NCBI RefSeq assembly: GCF_016772475.1
Contig: NZ_CP068595.1
Span: forward strand, 1,736,001 to 1,800,000
DNA from: Paenibacillus sonchi
Lineage (GTDB): Bacteria; Bacillota; Bacilli; Paenibacillales; Paenibacillaceae
Length of the DNA: 64,000 bases
Direction: 5' to 3'
Position 1 is the first letter of the stretch; each line of letters starts with the position of its first letter. The notes below the pieces were generated by a model that was not told where the DNA came from, did not search any database, and worked only from the letters and a program-made list of their open reading frames with translations. Positions 17,759 through 26,520 of the stretch are shown one piece after another. Made by a program: the position numbers and the translations under genes.

Positions 17759-18696
17759 AGCTGATCAACTATATCCGGAATGAGAATATGAAGATTTACA
17801 AAAGAAAACGCACCTGGGTGCTCATTGCTCTCGTTGCGGTCTTCGTCATCCTCCAGATCATCAACGTGCGTGCCGGGGATGGGGGCACCGCAGCGGCAGA
17901 CTGGAGGTCGCAGCTTGAGCAGGAGAATCACCGGCTGGCAGCGGAAGCTGCCGAACCGGATGCGCTGCAGATTGAGATCCGGCAGGCGGAGAAAAATATT
18001 TTGCTGAACGAGTACGCCCTGCAGCATAATTTGCCGCCTGAGACGAATGCCTGGAGCTTTGCAGGGGATCTCTCAGGAAACATTATCTTTGCCGTCTCGC
18101 TGATCTCGATCATTATTGCCGGAGAGATTGCAGCTGCCGAATTTGTGTCCGGCACGATCAAGCTGCTGCTGACCCGCTCGGCCAGCCGGACAGAGGTGTA
18201 TACCGCCAAATATATTGCCGCACTCCTCTTCGGGCTGGGATTGACGCTGGTTGGCCTGCTGCTCTCCCTGCTGTTCGGGGGAATCATGTTCGGCTGGGGC
18301 GGTCTGGGAGACAGCTATATGTATGTGAAGGATCACACCGTGCACCAGACGCCTATGCTGCTTTCCATCCTCGGCAGTTACTTGTTCCATCTTCCGTTTC
18401 TGCTGATTTCAGTTACGCTGGCTTTTATGATATCCGCGGGCTTCCGCAGTTCTATCTTTGCTATTGTCATTCCCTTGTTCGTCTCCGTGGCGGGATTTGT
18501 TATGGCCATCGCCATGAACGGCTGGCCGTGGACCCGTTTCTTTATTTTCTCCCATTCCGACCTTAGCGGTTATTTCTTGGGGGATCCGGCGGTGAAAGGG
18601 ATGACCCTCGGTTTCTCTCTGGCTTTTATAGGAGTTCATCTGGCAGTCATGCATCTTCTTTCGCACACCTTGTTCGTCAAACGTGATGTCTCTTAA
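17755..18696 (+). CDS. ABC-2 family permease
   Basis: Membrane partner of the preceding ATPase, 313 residues. One N-terminal membrane helix (about 20-35) is followed by a roughly 70-residue external, charged segment, then five helices (about 110-305), as in BcrB/CprB-like permeases. It starts with TTG overlapping the ATPase stop, a coupled arrangement. AAFVSGTIKLLLTRSASR is typical of the NatB/YhaP group. The exported substrate is unknown. Confidence 0.85.
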   Translation: MKLINYIRNENMKIYKRKRTWVLIALVAVFVILQIINVRAGDGGTAAADWRSQLEQENHRLAAEAAEPDALQIEIRQAEKNILLNEYALQHNLPPETNAWSFAGDLSGNIIFAVSLISIIIAGEIAAAEFVSGTIKLLLTRSASRTEVYTAKYIAALLFGLGLTLVGLLLSLLFGGIMFGWGGLGDSYMYVKDHTVHQTPMLLSILGSYLFHLPFLLISVTLAFMISAGFRSSIFAIVIPLFVSVAGFVMAIAMNGWPWTRFFIFSHSDLSGYFLGDPAVKGMTLGFSLAFIGVHLAVMHLLSHTLFVKRDVS

Positions 18697-18744
18697 CGAT
18701 GCACAATGTTCTTCAATTTAATATTTAGAAAAGGGGTATTAAGA

Positions 18745-19437
18745 ATGCGCTGGACATGGAGATTAATGATCGTAGGCTGCCTGCTGCTGGTAACCGCCTG
18801 CAGCAAGGGTGAAGCAACGTCGTCAACGCAAAAGCTTGAACTGGAGGCTGACAAGCTGACGAAGCTGGTCATAGACAACCGCAACGGAGAAATTGAAGTA
18901 AGCGGCGCAGATACGGATACGATTGAGGTCACCGCTGTGGTCACCGCCAAAGGCATAAGTATGGATAAATTGAAGCTGAAGCTGCGGGCAGAAGGGGCTG
19001 CTGCTTATTTGGATGCTTCCTTTGGCAGCCAGATGCTGGCTATGGGTTCCGGGGCTGTCGATCTGGTGATTACCCTTCCGCGTGAACTCGCTGTGGAAGT
19101 GGACTCGCACCGGGACGGCAAGCTTAAGGTGGCTGATCTCTCGGCCCCGCTGGAGGTGGACAACGTGAACGGGGATTTAGAGGTAATCGACACCAAAGGC
19201 CCGGTAACGCTCTCCAACCGGGACGGCGATATCACCGTGCGCAATATCGAGACGGACGTTAATATCCATAATATCAATGGACATATTGCAGTAACCCAGG
19301 TAGAAGGCTCGGTCGAGGCTGCTGTCGGAGACGGGTCCCTGGAGCTGGATCATATTTCGGGCGATGCCGTGATTTCCCAGACCGGGAACGGTGAAATTAA
19401 GCTTGGGGCCATTGGCGGAAACGTAAGCCGAAAATAA
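18745..19437 (+). CDS. Lipoprotein with DUF4097 beta-helical repeats
   Basis: Probable surface lipoprotein of 230 residues. Signal peptide with lipobox LVTAC (Cys about residue 19). The rest is a DUF4097-type repeat: short beta strands with recurring G(D/E)(I/L)xV and NxxGxI (LVIDNRNGEIEVSG, LEVDNVNGDLEV, VTLSNRDGDITVRN, VNIHNINGHIAV). The start is the ATG at 18745, preceded by AAAAGGGG. It follows the ABC permease by 48 bases and is probably co-transcribed. DUF4097 proteins often sit beside envelope-stress systems; a role in sensing or binding is inference. Confidence 0.75.
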   Translation: MRWTWRLMIVGCLLLVTACSKGEATSSTQKLELEADKLTKLVIDNRNGEIEVSGADTDTIEVTAVVTAKGISMDKLKLKLRAEGAAAYLDASFGSQMLAMGSGAVDLVITLPRELAVEVDSHRDGKLKVADLSAPLEVDNVNGDLEVIDTKGPVTLSNRDGDITVRNIETDVNIHNINGHIAVTQVEGSVEAAVGDGSLELDHISGDAVISQTGNGEIKLGAIGGNVSRK

Positions 19438-19610
19438 CAGCCCAGTTAAGCATACTTAGCCAAAACATCAGCACAGCAGCTCCACCGGGCACTTTTGCGG
19501 AGGAGGAAGGGGCAGGTTGTACCTTAGCAATATCGGCCCCTAATCCTTTGGCAGCTTCACCGTTCTCCGTTCCGCAAGCACTCTTGCCGGACATTTGCTG
19601 CCCATCCGCC

Positions 19611-21368
19611 CTACTCATGGGCATCCCAGCTAAGCCGGATCTCCGTTCCTTTGCCGGGTGCTGAGCTCACGGTGATCTGTCCGCCCATCGCCTCAACCAG
19701 TCCCTTGGAGATTGCCATACCCAGGCCCGACCCGTTGGTTGTGGAAGCCGTATCTCCCCCGCGGTAATACCGTTCGAACAAATTCGCCGTCGTCTGCTCA
19801 TCCATCCCCTGGCCATTGTCCCGGAAAATAATCGTCAGCCCGCCGTCAGCCCCCTCGCTTAGTGTCACAGTAAGCCGGGTGTCTGAAGAATTGTGCAGCA
19901 GGGCATTGGCGGTTAAATTGCCGACCACCCTCTCCATCCAGGGCCGACAGATGCTGGCCGTAATCTCTTTATCAGGGGCTTGATAAATAATCCGCCCCTC
20001 TCCATACTCCGGGTTGGCTGCAGCCTGCACCAAGGCATTGCCGAGCCATGCATTCATCTTCACCTCTTCGATCTGCGGGGCGTGAATACCTGATCGCTGC
20101 CGGTACGTAATCGCCAAATCACTGATCAGCGTATCCATATGGGCCGACTTCTCCAGCATGATGGCAGAAAATTTGCGGACTTCTTCCGGGGACCAGTCAT
20201 AAGCATCCTCCGCAAGTAAATGGGCGTAGCCTTTTATGGAGGAAAGAGGGGTTTTGAGGTCATGGGTGATGCCGGTAATCCACTCTTCACGCAGTGTTTC
20301 CGTCTGCCGCCGCCGCTCTTCATCGCGCCGCAGAATGACAGTCAGCTGATCCATAGACAGCATGACTTCAGCAAAAGTAGAATAGCGCCGCCTCCATTTC
20401 CCTGAACTGAGCCGGCTGTGCGGGCGTCCATTGCGGTCTGCGGGCTCGTCATAAGTCCCCCGCCCGAGGGAATCGAGCCAAGCCAGCATGTGGAACATAG
20501 GCGCACCGAAGCGGAGTGCATTCAAGAAGGACAGCAGCGCAAAGATCAGCAGAGTCGCCCCCAGCATTCCGGCAATTCCGGTCAGCACAATGCGCATTTC
20601 TGCAGAGATCAAGGAATTTTTGGATGAACGCCCTTCTGTCTTGTTAGGCAAACCTACCACCCAGGTCTCCCCGGTATTCTCATCATAGGCAAAAGTCATG
20701 CGGTAGTCGTATCTTTCGGGATATTTCGAACGCAAAGCAAGCTCTTGTATAGTGTAGGTGTCCGGAATGGATTCCGGCCGGTTGAGCGCTGCCAGCTCGC
20801 GGCCCTCCAGATCCAGCAGCTGTACGTACCCTCCCAGTGCCTGAATTTTGCTCCCTGTCTTTTCGGGGAGTATAAGCCTGCCATCCATGTAGGAGGAGTG
20901 CTCTTCTCTGACCGCCTGCAGCAATGGCTCTATCACCTTTGGTACTCCATAGAGAAGTGTGTACACTCTGCCCTGTTTTTCCTGAATCCAGAGGTAGACG
21001 TCATAAGGAAAATCCTTTTGCAGCTGCCAATATGCGGCCAGCTCCCCCGGATTGTACTGCAGGGGAACATCGGAAGGCTTGTTGTAGGATTTCTCCACCT
21101 TTCCGTTTTCGTCCAGGCTCTGGAGCCAGCCGTTATTTTGCTTCACTTGTTCCAGAAGCTTCCGTTCAAAGACTATCCCGTCCGCTCCGAACTCAGAGGA
21201 TTCAACCAGCCGCTCTAAACCAACCGAAGCAAAATTATTGGAAAGAGTGATCTCCGACAGCCGCATCAGCACCCAGTAGACGGTAACTGCCGCAATGAGC
21301 AGCACTACCAATCCGGCAATGGCCGAATGCAGCACGAATCTAAGTGTGAGCCGCCTTCTTATCTTCAT
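19611..21368 (-). CDS. Sensor histidine kinase
   Basis: Membrane kinase of 585 residues. Two helices (about 12-35 and 258-285) flank an extracellular sensor of about 220 residues with no family I recognise. After a HAMP-like linker comes the HisKA domain with His369 in GITHDLKTPLSSIKG, then HATPase motifs NLTANALLHNS, DNGQGMDE and GSGLGMAISKG. Its start overlaps the stop of the response regulator at 21365 (ATGA), so the pair is translationally coupled. The divergent M23 lipoprotein at 22373 is a candidate target. Signal unknown. Confidence 0.92.
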   Translation of the reverse strand: MKIRRRLTLRFVLHSAIAGLVVLLIAAVTVYWVLMRLSEITLSNNFASVGLERLVESSEFGADGIVFERKLLEQVKQNNGWLQSLDENGKVEKSYNKPSDVPLQYNPGELAAYWQLQKDFPYDVYLWIQEKQGRVYTLLYGVPKVIEPLLQAVREEHSSYMDGRLILPEKTGSKIQALGGYVQLLDLEGRELAALNRPESIPDTYTIQELALRSKYPERYDYRMTFAYDENTGETWVVGLPNKTEGRSSKNSLISAEMRIVLTGIAGMLGATLLIFALLSFLNALRFGAPMFHMLAWLDSLGRGTYDEPADRNGRPHSRLSSGKWRRRYSTFAEVMLSMDQLTVILRRDEERRRQTETLREEWITGITHDLKTPLSSIKGYAHLLAEDAYDWSPEEVRKFSAIMLEKSAHMDTLISDLAITYRQRSGIHAPQIEEVKMNAWLGNALVQAAANPEYGEGRIIYQAPDKEITASICRPWMERVVGNLTANALLHNSSDTRLTVTLSEGADGGLTIIFRDNGQGMDEQTTANLFERYYRGGDTASTTNGSGLGMAISKGLVEAMGGQITVSSAPGKGTEIRLSWDAHE

Positions 21369-22159
21369 GCCTGTTCCTTGTCCCTCCCGCTGTGCTGCAC
21401 CAGCTTATACCCCAGTCCTCTGACGTTGACCAGAAATACGGGATTTGCCGGCTCCAGCTCAATCCGTTCCCGGATCCGGTGGATATGCACCATGACCGTA
21501 TTATCATCACTTAGCGCATCCTCGCCCCATACCCGTTCGTACAGCTCGCTTTTGGTGAACAGCCGGTTGGGATGCTTGCAGAAAAACAGCAGCAGTTGGA
21601 ACACCAGCGCCGGGCAGGCGACCACCTCCCCTTCTACTCTCAGTTCACCCGCCGCTTCATCCACCTGAAACCGTCCAAAATCATAGCGGAGATGATGCTG
21701 AACCGGCTGCCGCCCCTGTCCGGCATTAGCCTCAGAAGGCTGTTTATGGAGCGCATTCACTTGAACCGGTTCCGGCCCGCCCACCATCCCCAGGTAGCGG
21801 CGCAGCTGCGAGCGGATCCGGGCCACCAGCTCCAGCGGATTAAACGGTTTGGTCATATAATCATCGCCGCCGACAGCAAAGCCGGTAAGCTTGTCAAAAT
21901 CGGAGGTACGCGCAGACAGAAATAGTACAGGCGCATTTGTCGTCTGCCGCAGAAAAGGACAAATATCAATACCGCTGCGTCCCGGCAGCATCACATCCAG
22001 TACAATCAGGTCATATACCTTGCTCTGGCAGGCGAGAATTGCCGCTTCCCCTGTCCCTGCCGAATCTATATCCGTAAATCCTTCTTTGTACAGCACCGTC
22101 CTGATCAGCCCGATAATGGACTCTTCGTCATCGACGAGCAGAATGGCAGCATGATTCAT
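21365..22159 (-). CDS. OmpR-family response regulator
   Basis: Two-component regulator of 264 residues: receiver domain with phosphoacceptor Asp55 in LIVLDVMLPG and a C-terminal winged helix with VWGEDALSDDNTVMVHIHR. Between them is an unusually long linker (about 125-155), glutamine/histidine-rich. The start at 22159 is supported by GGGGAG; the frame stays open upstream without a site. Its stop overlaps the kinase start. It lies divergent from the M23 lipoprotein, with the shared promoter region 22160-22372 between them. Confidence 0.92.
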   Translation of the reverse strand: MNHAAILLVDDEESIIGLIRTVLYKEGFTDIDSAGTGEAAILACQSKVYDLIVLDVMLPGRSGIDICPFLRQTTNAPVLFLSARTSDFDKLTGFAVGGDDYMTKPFNPLELVARIRSQLRRYLGMVGGPEPVQVNALHKQPSEANAGQGRQPVQHHLRYDFGRFQVDEAAGELRVEGEVVACPALVFQLLLFFCKHPNRLFTKSELYERVWGEDALSDDNTVMVHIHRIRERIELEPANPVFLVNVRGLGYKLVQHSGRDKEQA

Positions 22160-22372
22160 GCCGGCTCCCCTCTCCATTACATAGTCGCAATTATCATAAC
22201 ATGATTGGCTCCGCAAGAATGGACTGCTTAACCTTAACAATAGCTTAATTCGTCTCCATGGGCAGCACTCCATAGTTAAGTAACCGTTAATGAAGTGTTT
22301 CAGTAACGGCAAGATTGGCAGTATACAATGAAGAGGCCATAAGAACACCAACAGCCCGGGGAGGAAACTGAT

Positions 22373-23416
22373 ATGCGAAATTTAAGCACAATGCTGGCGG
22401 GCACAATGGTTCTGGCCGTCTTATTATCAGCATGCGGAGGAGAGGATACAATGAATAAACGCCCGGAGTCATCTGCAGCCCCCACACAAAATGCGGCGCA
22501 GATTAAGCCGACAGCGTCACCAGAAACCGGTGACCGCGGACAACAGGGTGTACAGCCGGAGAATTTGGCGCAAGCTCTGTTAAGCGGGAATTACAGCGGA
22601 ATTTATAAGCGGTTCAGTCCTGAATTTAAGCAGCAAATCAGCGAAGCTGAGGTTGCGGAAATGGGTTCGGACTTCATTCAGGGGGTTACAGCCTTTAACC
22701 CGTCCACGGTAATGCTGCTGAATGGCAGTGAACAACGGGTATGGACTAGCGAGGCAGGCGACAAAGGGATCATTGCCGTCTTCGATGATTCAGGTGCGAT
22801 TCTCGGTCTGAACATTACAGGGTTGTCCACCTATCCCGATACGGATAACGCACTGACCAAAACCGCTATGACCCTGCCTTTCCAAGGGGAGTGGCTCGTA
22901 TTCTGGGGTGGCAGCAACGTACTGAACAACTACCACTATGAGTACGCAAGCCAGCGTTATGCTTACGACTTCGTGCAGGCGGCCGATGGTTTCTCATACG
23001 AGGGAGATCCGCTGGACAATGAGAGCTACCATGCTTTTGGGCAGAATATCACCGCCCCCGCTGACGGAGTCGTTATCGAAGTCGTCAATGACATCCCCGA
23101 TAATACGCCTGTTGGCGTCATGAATGAAAAAGAGCCCGCCGGCAATGTGGTGGTCATTGACCATGGCGGGGAATACAGCTTTCTGGCCCATCTGAAGCAA
23201 GGCTCGGTCACCGTGAAGAAAGGTGATCCGGTCAAAGCAGGCGATGTGATCGGGAAGGCCGGCAATTCCGGCAACTCCAGCGAGCCGCACCTGCATTACC
23301 AGGTATCGGACGGAGCCGACCTGTTCAGCTCCCGTTCCCTGAATATCCGGTGGAAAGACAACCTGCAACCGTTGAGGGGTCAGACTGTTGCACTCAAACC
23401 ACATATTCAGCCATAA
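22373..23416 (+). CDS. M23-family peptidase lipoprotein with DUF3887-like domain
   Basis: Surface-anchored cell-wall hydrolase candidate, 347 residues. Lipobox LLSAC with Cys at about 21. Residues about 55-150 resemble DUF3887, a small domain found before enzymes in Firmicutes. The C-terminal part is a LytM/M23 metallopeptidase fold: YAYDFVQA, NVVVIDHGG, YSFLAHL and SEPHLHYQV (HxH zinc ligands). The start has GGGGAGG upstream. Its 3' end overlaps the end of the convergent large gene by about 23 bases. Divergent from the two-component system, which may regulate it. Confidence 0.85.
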   Translation: MRNLSTMLAGTMVLAVLLSACGGEDTMNKRPESSAAPTQNAAQIKPTASPETGDRGQQGVQPENLAQALLSGNYSGIYKRFSPEFKQQISEAEVAEMGSDFIQGVTAFNPSTVMLLNGSEQRVWTSEAGDKGIIAVFDDSGAILGLNITGLSTYPDTDNALTKTAMTLPFQGEWLVFWGGSNVLNNYHYEYASQRYAYDFVQAADGFSYEGDPLDNESYHAFGQNITAPADGVVIEVVNDIPDNTPVGVMNEKEPAGNVVVIDHGGEYSFLAHLKQGSVTVKKGDPVKAGDVIGKAGNSGNSSEPHLHYQVSDGADLFSSRSLNIRWKDNLQPLRGQTVALKPHIQP

Positions 23417-25532
23417 TCCGCTCGATATCGAATGGCGTAACGCCTGTGTCCACCGAAAATATCGCATCGGCCTGATCCGCCGCAGCTACTAGCTCCCCTC
23501 TTGCCTTGGCATGGAGGTGGAATAAATCGTAGAGATCCGGTTTCCGTAAATCAATCATAGCTTTACCTATCAAGACCATGCCTTTTTGGTTCCCCTCCAC
23601 ATTGTTATAGTAATGCGGGTGTCTGGTCAGAGACAGATCGGTCCAGATGATCTTGCGTTCTACCAGATCCAGAATAACGGGAACGGCAATCTCCGTATCA
23701 GCGGTGACATCGATTTTATTGCTAACCGTAGAAGGCTCAAAAATCTCACCGGAACCGGGTTTCTTGCGCATCATCCAGCCCACAAAGCACTCCGGCAAGT
23801 TACAGTAGGGTTGGTTAGTGAAGGAATGGAGAGTTGTCACTATATAACGTCCGCCATAATCCACGATGGAGGGAATGTGCAGATCAATGAATTCGCATGC
23901 GCCTTGAGGGGCGGATACGATATCTCCGCTGTGAACGGCCTTGTATTTGGAGGACCGCAGATTCGTATAAGAGATATGCTCAACATACTGCCAATTGTGA
24001 TCATACAAGACAGCGGACAGGTCAATATCCACACGGCCTGTAGGCGTTCCGTTCACTGTCCCCTCTTTCCACCAGCTGAAGAAACGGACGGTATCCCCCT
24101 CCATCATCGGCACACGGCTTCCCCGGACAATCGTATGCAGCGCTTTGCTTGCCGATCTTTGGGAGAACGGCACATGATAATCCTGCAACCGTTCATCGAC
24201 ATATGTCTTCCCCAGAGGCGGGAGCAAGGAGAACCGCTCCATAAGCACCCGTTCACACCATTGTACAAGGTCTTGGCATGCCGCTTCATCAATCTCCGGG
24301 AGAGTATCGGGAACTGCAAAGGCCTTGGCAACATTTCCTTTAGGGAAAAAGACACGCAGCTCTTGCGGCTCATGGCGGCGGGCAAAATGATTTTTCACTT
24401 GAAGCAGTACAGGCGTCGATACTTGATTCGCCACTTCACCAAATGCCAGCACGACATACTCCGTGTATTCGGTTGACCGCAATAATTGATCTAATCTTCT
24501 GGCAAATTCACCTGGGCGCTGCATCAACAGATCGATCAAGGTCCAGATCTGACGATACTTGAATGCAAGTTCTACACTTCCGTTAAAGGTCGTAAAGGGT
24601 TTATTATTGCGTAAAATATCAAAAGCTTCCTCACAGCGCATATAACGGTGCTTATATTCAGAGGGGTGCAGGATTTCGCCTAACCGAATCCAGCGCTCCT
24701 TGTATCTCAGCATATCCTCTGTAATAGGGTGGCAGCGTTCCAGCAGTCCAAGCAGCAGCCGTCTTTCACGCCGCTTGAATTTACGGAACCGCGATGCTTC
24801 AGCCAGACTGACATCGCCATCCGACCAAGCCACAGCCAGCCGGAGCACATCCGTAGCGGTTGTAAAATATCGTCCAATCTGCTCTACATTGGCCTTCTCA
24901 TGCTTCAGTAAGGAAGCAGCTACGAATCCGGCATTCTCCTTGAATGGAATCTCGGACGGGAGAATCTCATTCATTGCCTCCGGATCTGCGAACTCCAGAA
25001 CTGTATCAATATCTTTTTTGTCTGTTTCAGAGATTGATCCCTTAGCCTGTATAAGCTGGCTTATCAGGGCGTGCAGCTCCGCTGTGCTTCCCAGATCAAT
25101 CACTTTCAGATTTACCTGATCCTGTAATGCCGGTCTGTCTGCAGCCGCATATTCAGGCAAATCCAAAGTAAGATAATAATAAAAGGCATTCAGGTACAGC
25201 TCTGCCTCATCCGCCTGCATCACTTGCATTGGGAACGCCGGATACATCGGACAGTATTTCACATGCGCACCTACCATTACCCTTAAGTCAGCAATCATTT
25301 GATCGTATAATGCTTCGAACTGCTCTTTGGATAAGGTAGACAAAGCGCGCATCAAAGGGCGTGAGAAGGTAAACCCAAGCGTCTCCATATTTTTAATGGC
25401 TGTTGCCAAATAAGCCCTCGGGAGCCGGTCCGGCCCTTTTCCTTCGTCTACAATCAGTTTGTTTGCTCTGCGCAGATAGATGGTATTTATCATCATAAAA
25501 AGTGTCCAGGAAAGCCATATCCCTAATATCAT
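23394..25532 (-). CDS. Large protein of unknown function (712 residues)
   Basis: I do not recognise a defined family with confidence. The N-terminus holds one possible membrane helix (ILGIWLSWTLFMMINTIYL, residues 2-20), followed by a mostly helical, charged body. The last 230 residues contain VDIDLSAVLYDHNWQYVEHI, then an external-looking beta-rich stretch that recalls TerD-type domains of the tellurite/stress cluster; this is weak and only a pattern impression. Neither 25532 nor the ATG at 25496 has a ribosome binding site. The 5' end lies in a degenerate tandem repeat (25492-25659), so the true start is uncertain. The protein may be a Paenibacillus-lineage orphan. Confidence 0.7.
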   Translation of the reverse strand: MILGIWLSWTLFMMINTIYLRRANKLIVDEGKGPDRLPRAYLATAIKNMETLGFTFSRPLMRALSTLSKEQFEALYDQMIADLRVMVGAHVKYCPMYPAFPMQVMQADEAELYLNAFYYYLTLDLPEYAAADRPALQDQVNLKVIDLGSTAELHALISQLIQAKGSISETDKKDIDTVLEFADPEAMNEILPSEIPFKENAGFVAASLLKHEKANVEQIGRYFTTATDVLRLAVAWSDGDVSLAEASRFRKFKRRERRLLLGLLERCHPITEDMLRYKERWIRLGEILHPSEYKHRYMRCEEAFDILRNNKPFTTFNGSVELAFKYRQIWTLIDLLMQRPGEFARRLDQLLRSTEYTEYVVLAFGEVANQVSTPVLLQVKNHFARRHEPQELRVFFPKGNVAKAFAVPDTLPEIDEAACQDLVQWCERVLMERFSLLPPLGKTYVDERLQDYHVPFSQRSASKALHTIVRGSRVPMMEGDTVRFFSWWKEGTVNGTPTGRVDIDLSAVLYDHNWQYVEHISYTNLRSSKYKAVHSGDIVSAPQGACEFIDLHIPSIVDYGGRYIVTTLHSFTNQPYCNLPECFVGWMMRKKPGSGEIFEPSTVSNKIDVTADTEIAVPVILDLVERKIIWTDLSLTRHPHYYNNVEGNQKGMVLIGKAMIDLRKPDLYDLFHLHAKARGELVAAADQADAIFSVDTGVTPFDIERIMAEYVV

Positions 25533-25659
25533 TGGAAGATTCAGTAGAAGGAAGGAATATGATAGCCTGGACGCCTCCTCTCGTGATAGAAGTACATCAG
25601 GAAAGCTGCGACCCTAATTTCGCCAATGAAGTAGAAGGAAGGATCGCAATAGCCTGAAG
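25492..25659. repeat. Degenerate tandem repeat of about 90 bp at the 5' end of the large gene
   Basis: Two copies, about 25492-25570 and 25583-25659. Shared blocks in order on the + strand are CAGGAAAGC, CCCTAAT, AGTAGAAGGAAGG and ATAGCCTG, offset by 87-91 bases. The copy nearer the gene encodes its first residues. Further 5' (25660-25780) the minus strand still reads as protein (AYAQVWDDGYIKGSELRLLN) before a stop, so the whole stretch 25497-25818 looks like decayed coding sequence rather than a simple promoter region. Confidence 0.6.
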
Positions 25660-25818
25660 ATCAACGTTCAGAAGCCGTAACTCCGAACCTTTGATGTACC
25701 CATCATCCCACACCTGAGCATATGCCAACAGGGTAAAAGTATTACGACGTTCGGGGAATCACGAATCAACGAAGTATCCAAATACTCTTCTCATGAAAGG
25801 TGAATCCGTCCATCGCGC

Positions 25819-26460
25819 TCAAGAGAATTGCCAAAAACCTGCTACTGGATGTTGGACCTCCGTCGTCCCCATTTTGGCGTAAATATAGAGTGAACCAAAA
25901 CCAAAAGGATAATTGCAATCCTCTTGAAGCAACGTTTCGGGGTAACCCTCTTCGTCTACTTGAAATAAAAAAGAAAATGCCTCTTCCTTCAGTTTCGTCA
26001 AATAATAGTCTTCATTTTGAATCAGTCTCGGGTTCCCGCCCACTTTGATCAAAAAAGACTGATCCATCGATTTTTCGTCATTGCTTAGTTCTCCGCCTGA
26101 AATGGCGTGTTTTATAAGACCTGGGTTAGTAAACATAGCTTTGGTGCTTTCCGTTGAAATGGGATGCTCAATCACCTTGATCGAGCAATTAGGATAAATG
26201 TTGTTTTCCAAATACTCCTCATAGTCTTCAGGGATGAAGATCGAAATCATACTCTCCGGTTTAAAGGGATGGATGAGGCTCAGATAAAAAATATATTTTT
26301 GGTTTCCTTCGTGAATGAGGTCTGATTGGCCGTCAAAAAATTCGGGTGCATTCCCGCCGATCCAGCCTGCCCGAGGTTCGTTCGATAAGGCCGATTCTGC
26401 ATAATAAAGAATACAGTCTACTCTCTGGGCTAAAATATTCGTTTGATTCTCCATAGTCAC
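25819..26460 (-). CDS. DUF1963-like (YwqG-type) protein
   Basis: Cytoplasmic protein of 213 residues. The second half (FLIKVGGNPRLIQNEDYY, FLFQVDEEGYP, PFGFGSLYIYAKM) resembles DUF1963/YwqG proteins, which bring a ligand-binding fold and are frequent as immunity-type proteins next to polymorphic toxins. No toxin is visible here. I place the start at GTG 26460: GGGGGAG lies 7 bases upstream, and the homologous junction at 48 kb has an ATG at the same aligned position. The gene begins just after a fossil 3' end of an ankyrin-type gene (see findings). Confidence 0.65.
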   Translation of the reverse strand: MTMENQTNILAQRVDCILYYAESALSNEPRAGWIGGNAPEFFDGQSDLIHEGNQKYIFYLSLIHPFKPESMISIFIPEDYEEYLENNIYPNCSIKVIEHPISTESTKAMFTNPGLIKHAISGGELSNDEKSMDQSFLIKVGGNPRLIQNEDYYLTKLKEEAFSFLFQVDEEGYPETLLQEDCNYPFGFGSLYIYAKMGTTEVQHPVAGFWQFS

Positions 26461-26507
26461 TTTACAACTCCCCCTCAAGAAACTTCATAAGGTGCAATTC
26501 AGGCCGC
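26427..26507. repeat. Copy 1 of an 81-bp gene junction also found at 48146-48226
   Basis: Starts GGGCTAAAATATTC on the + strand and aligns base by base, without gaps, to the 48 kb copy with about ten differences. It contains the 5' end of the DUF1963-like gene and, on the minus strand just upstream, the last codons of an ankyrin-type gene (MKFLEGEL then stop) whose body is absent here. Confidence 0.8.
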
Positions 26508-26520
26508 CTCGTCCGGCTGA

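Noticed and set aside
19397..19618. Minus-strand frame of about 73 residues ending in a possible membrane helix, overlapping the end of the 585-residue kinase gene
   Set aside because: Weak ribosome binding site, overlaps the convergent DUF4097 gene by about 40 bases, and no family recognised. A coupled small membrane protein cannot be excluded.
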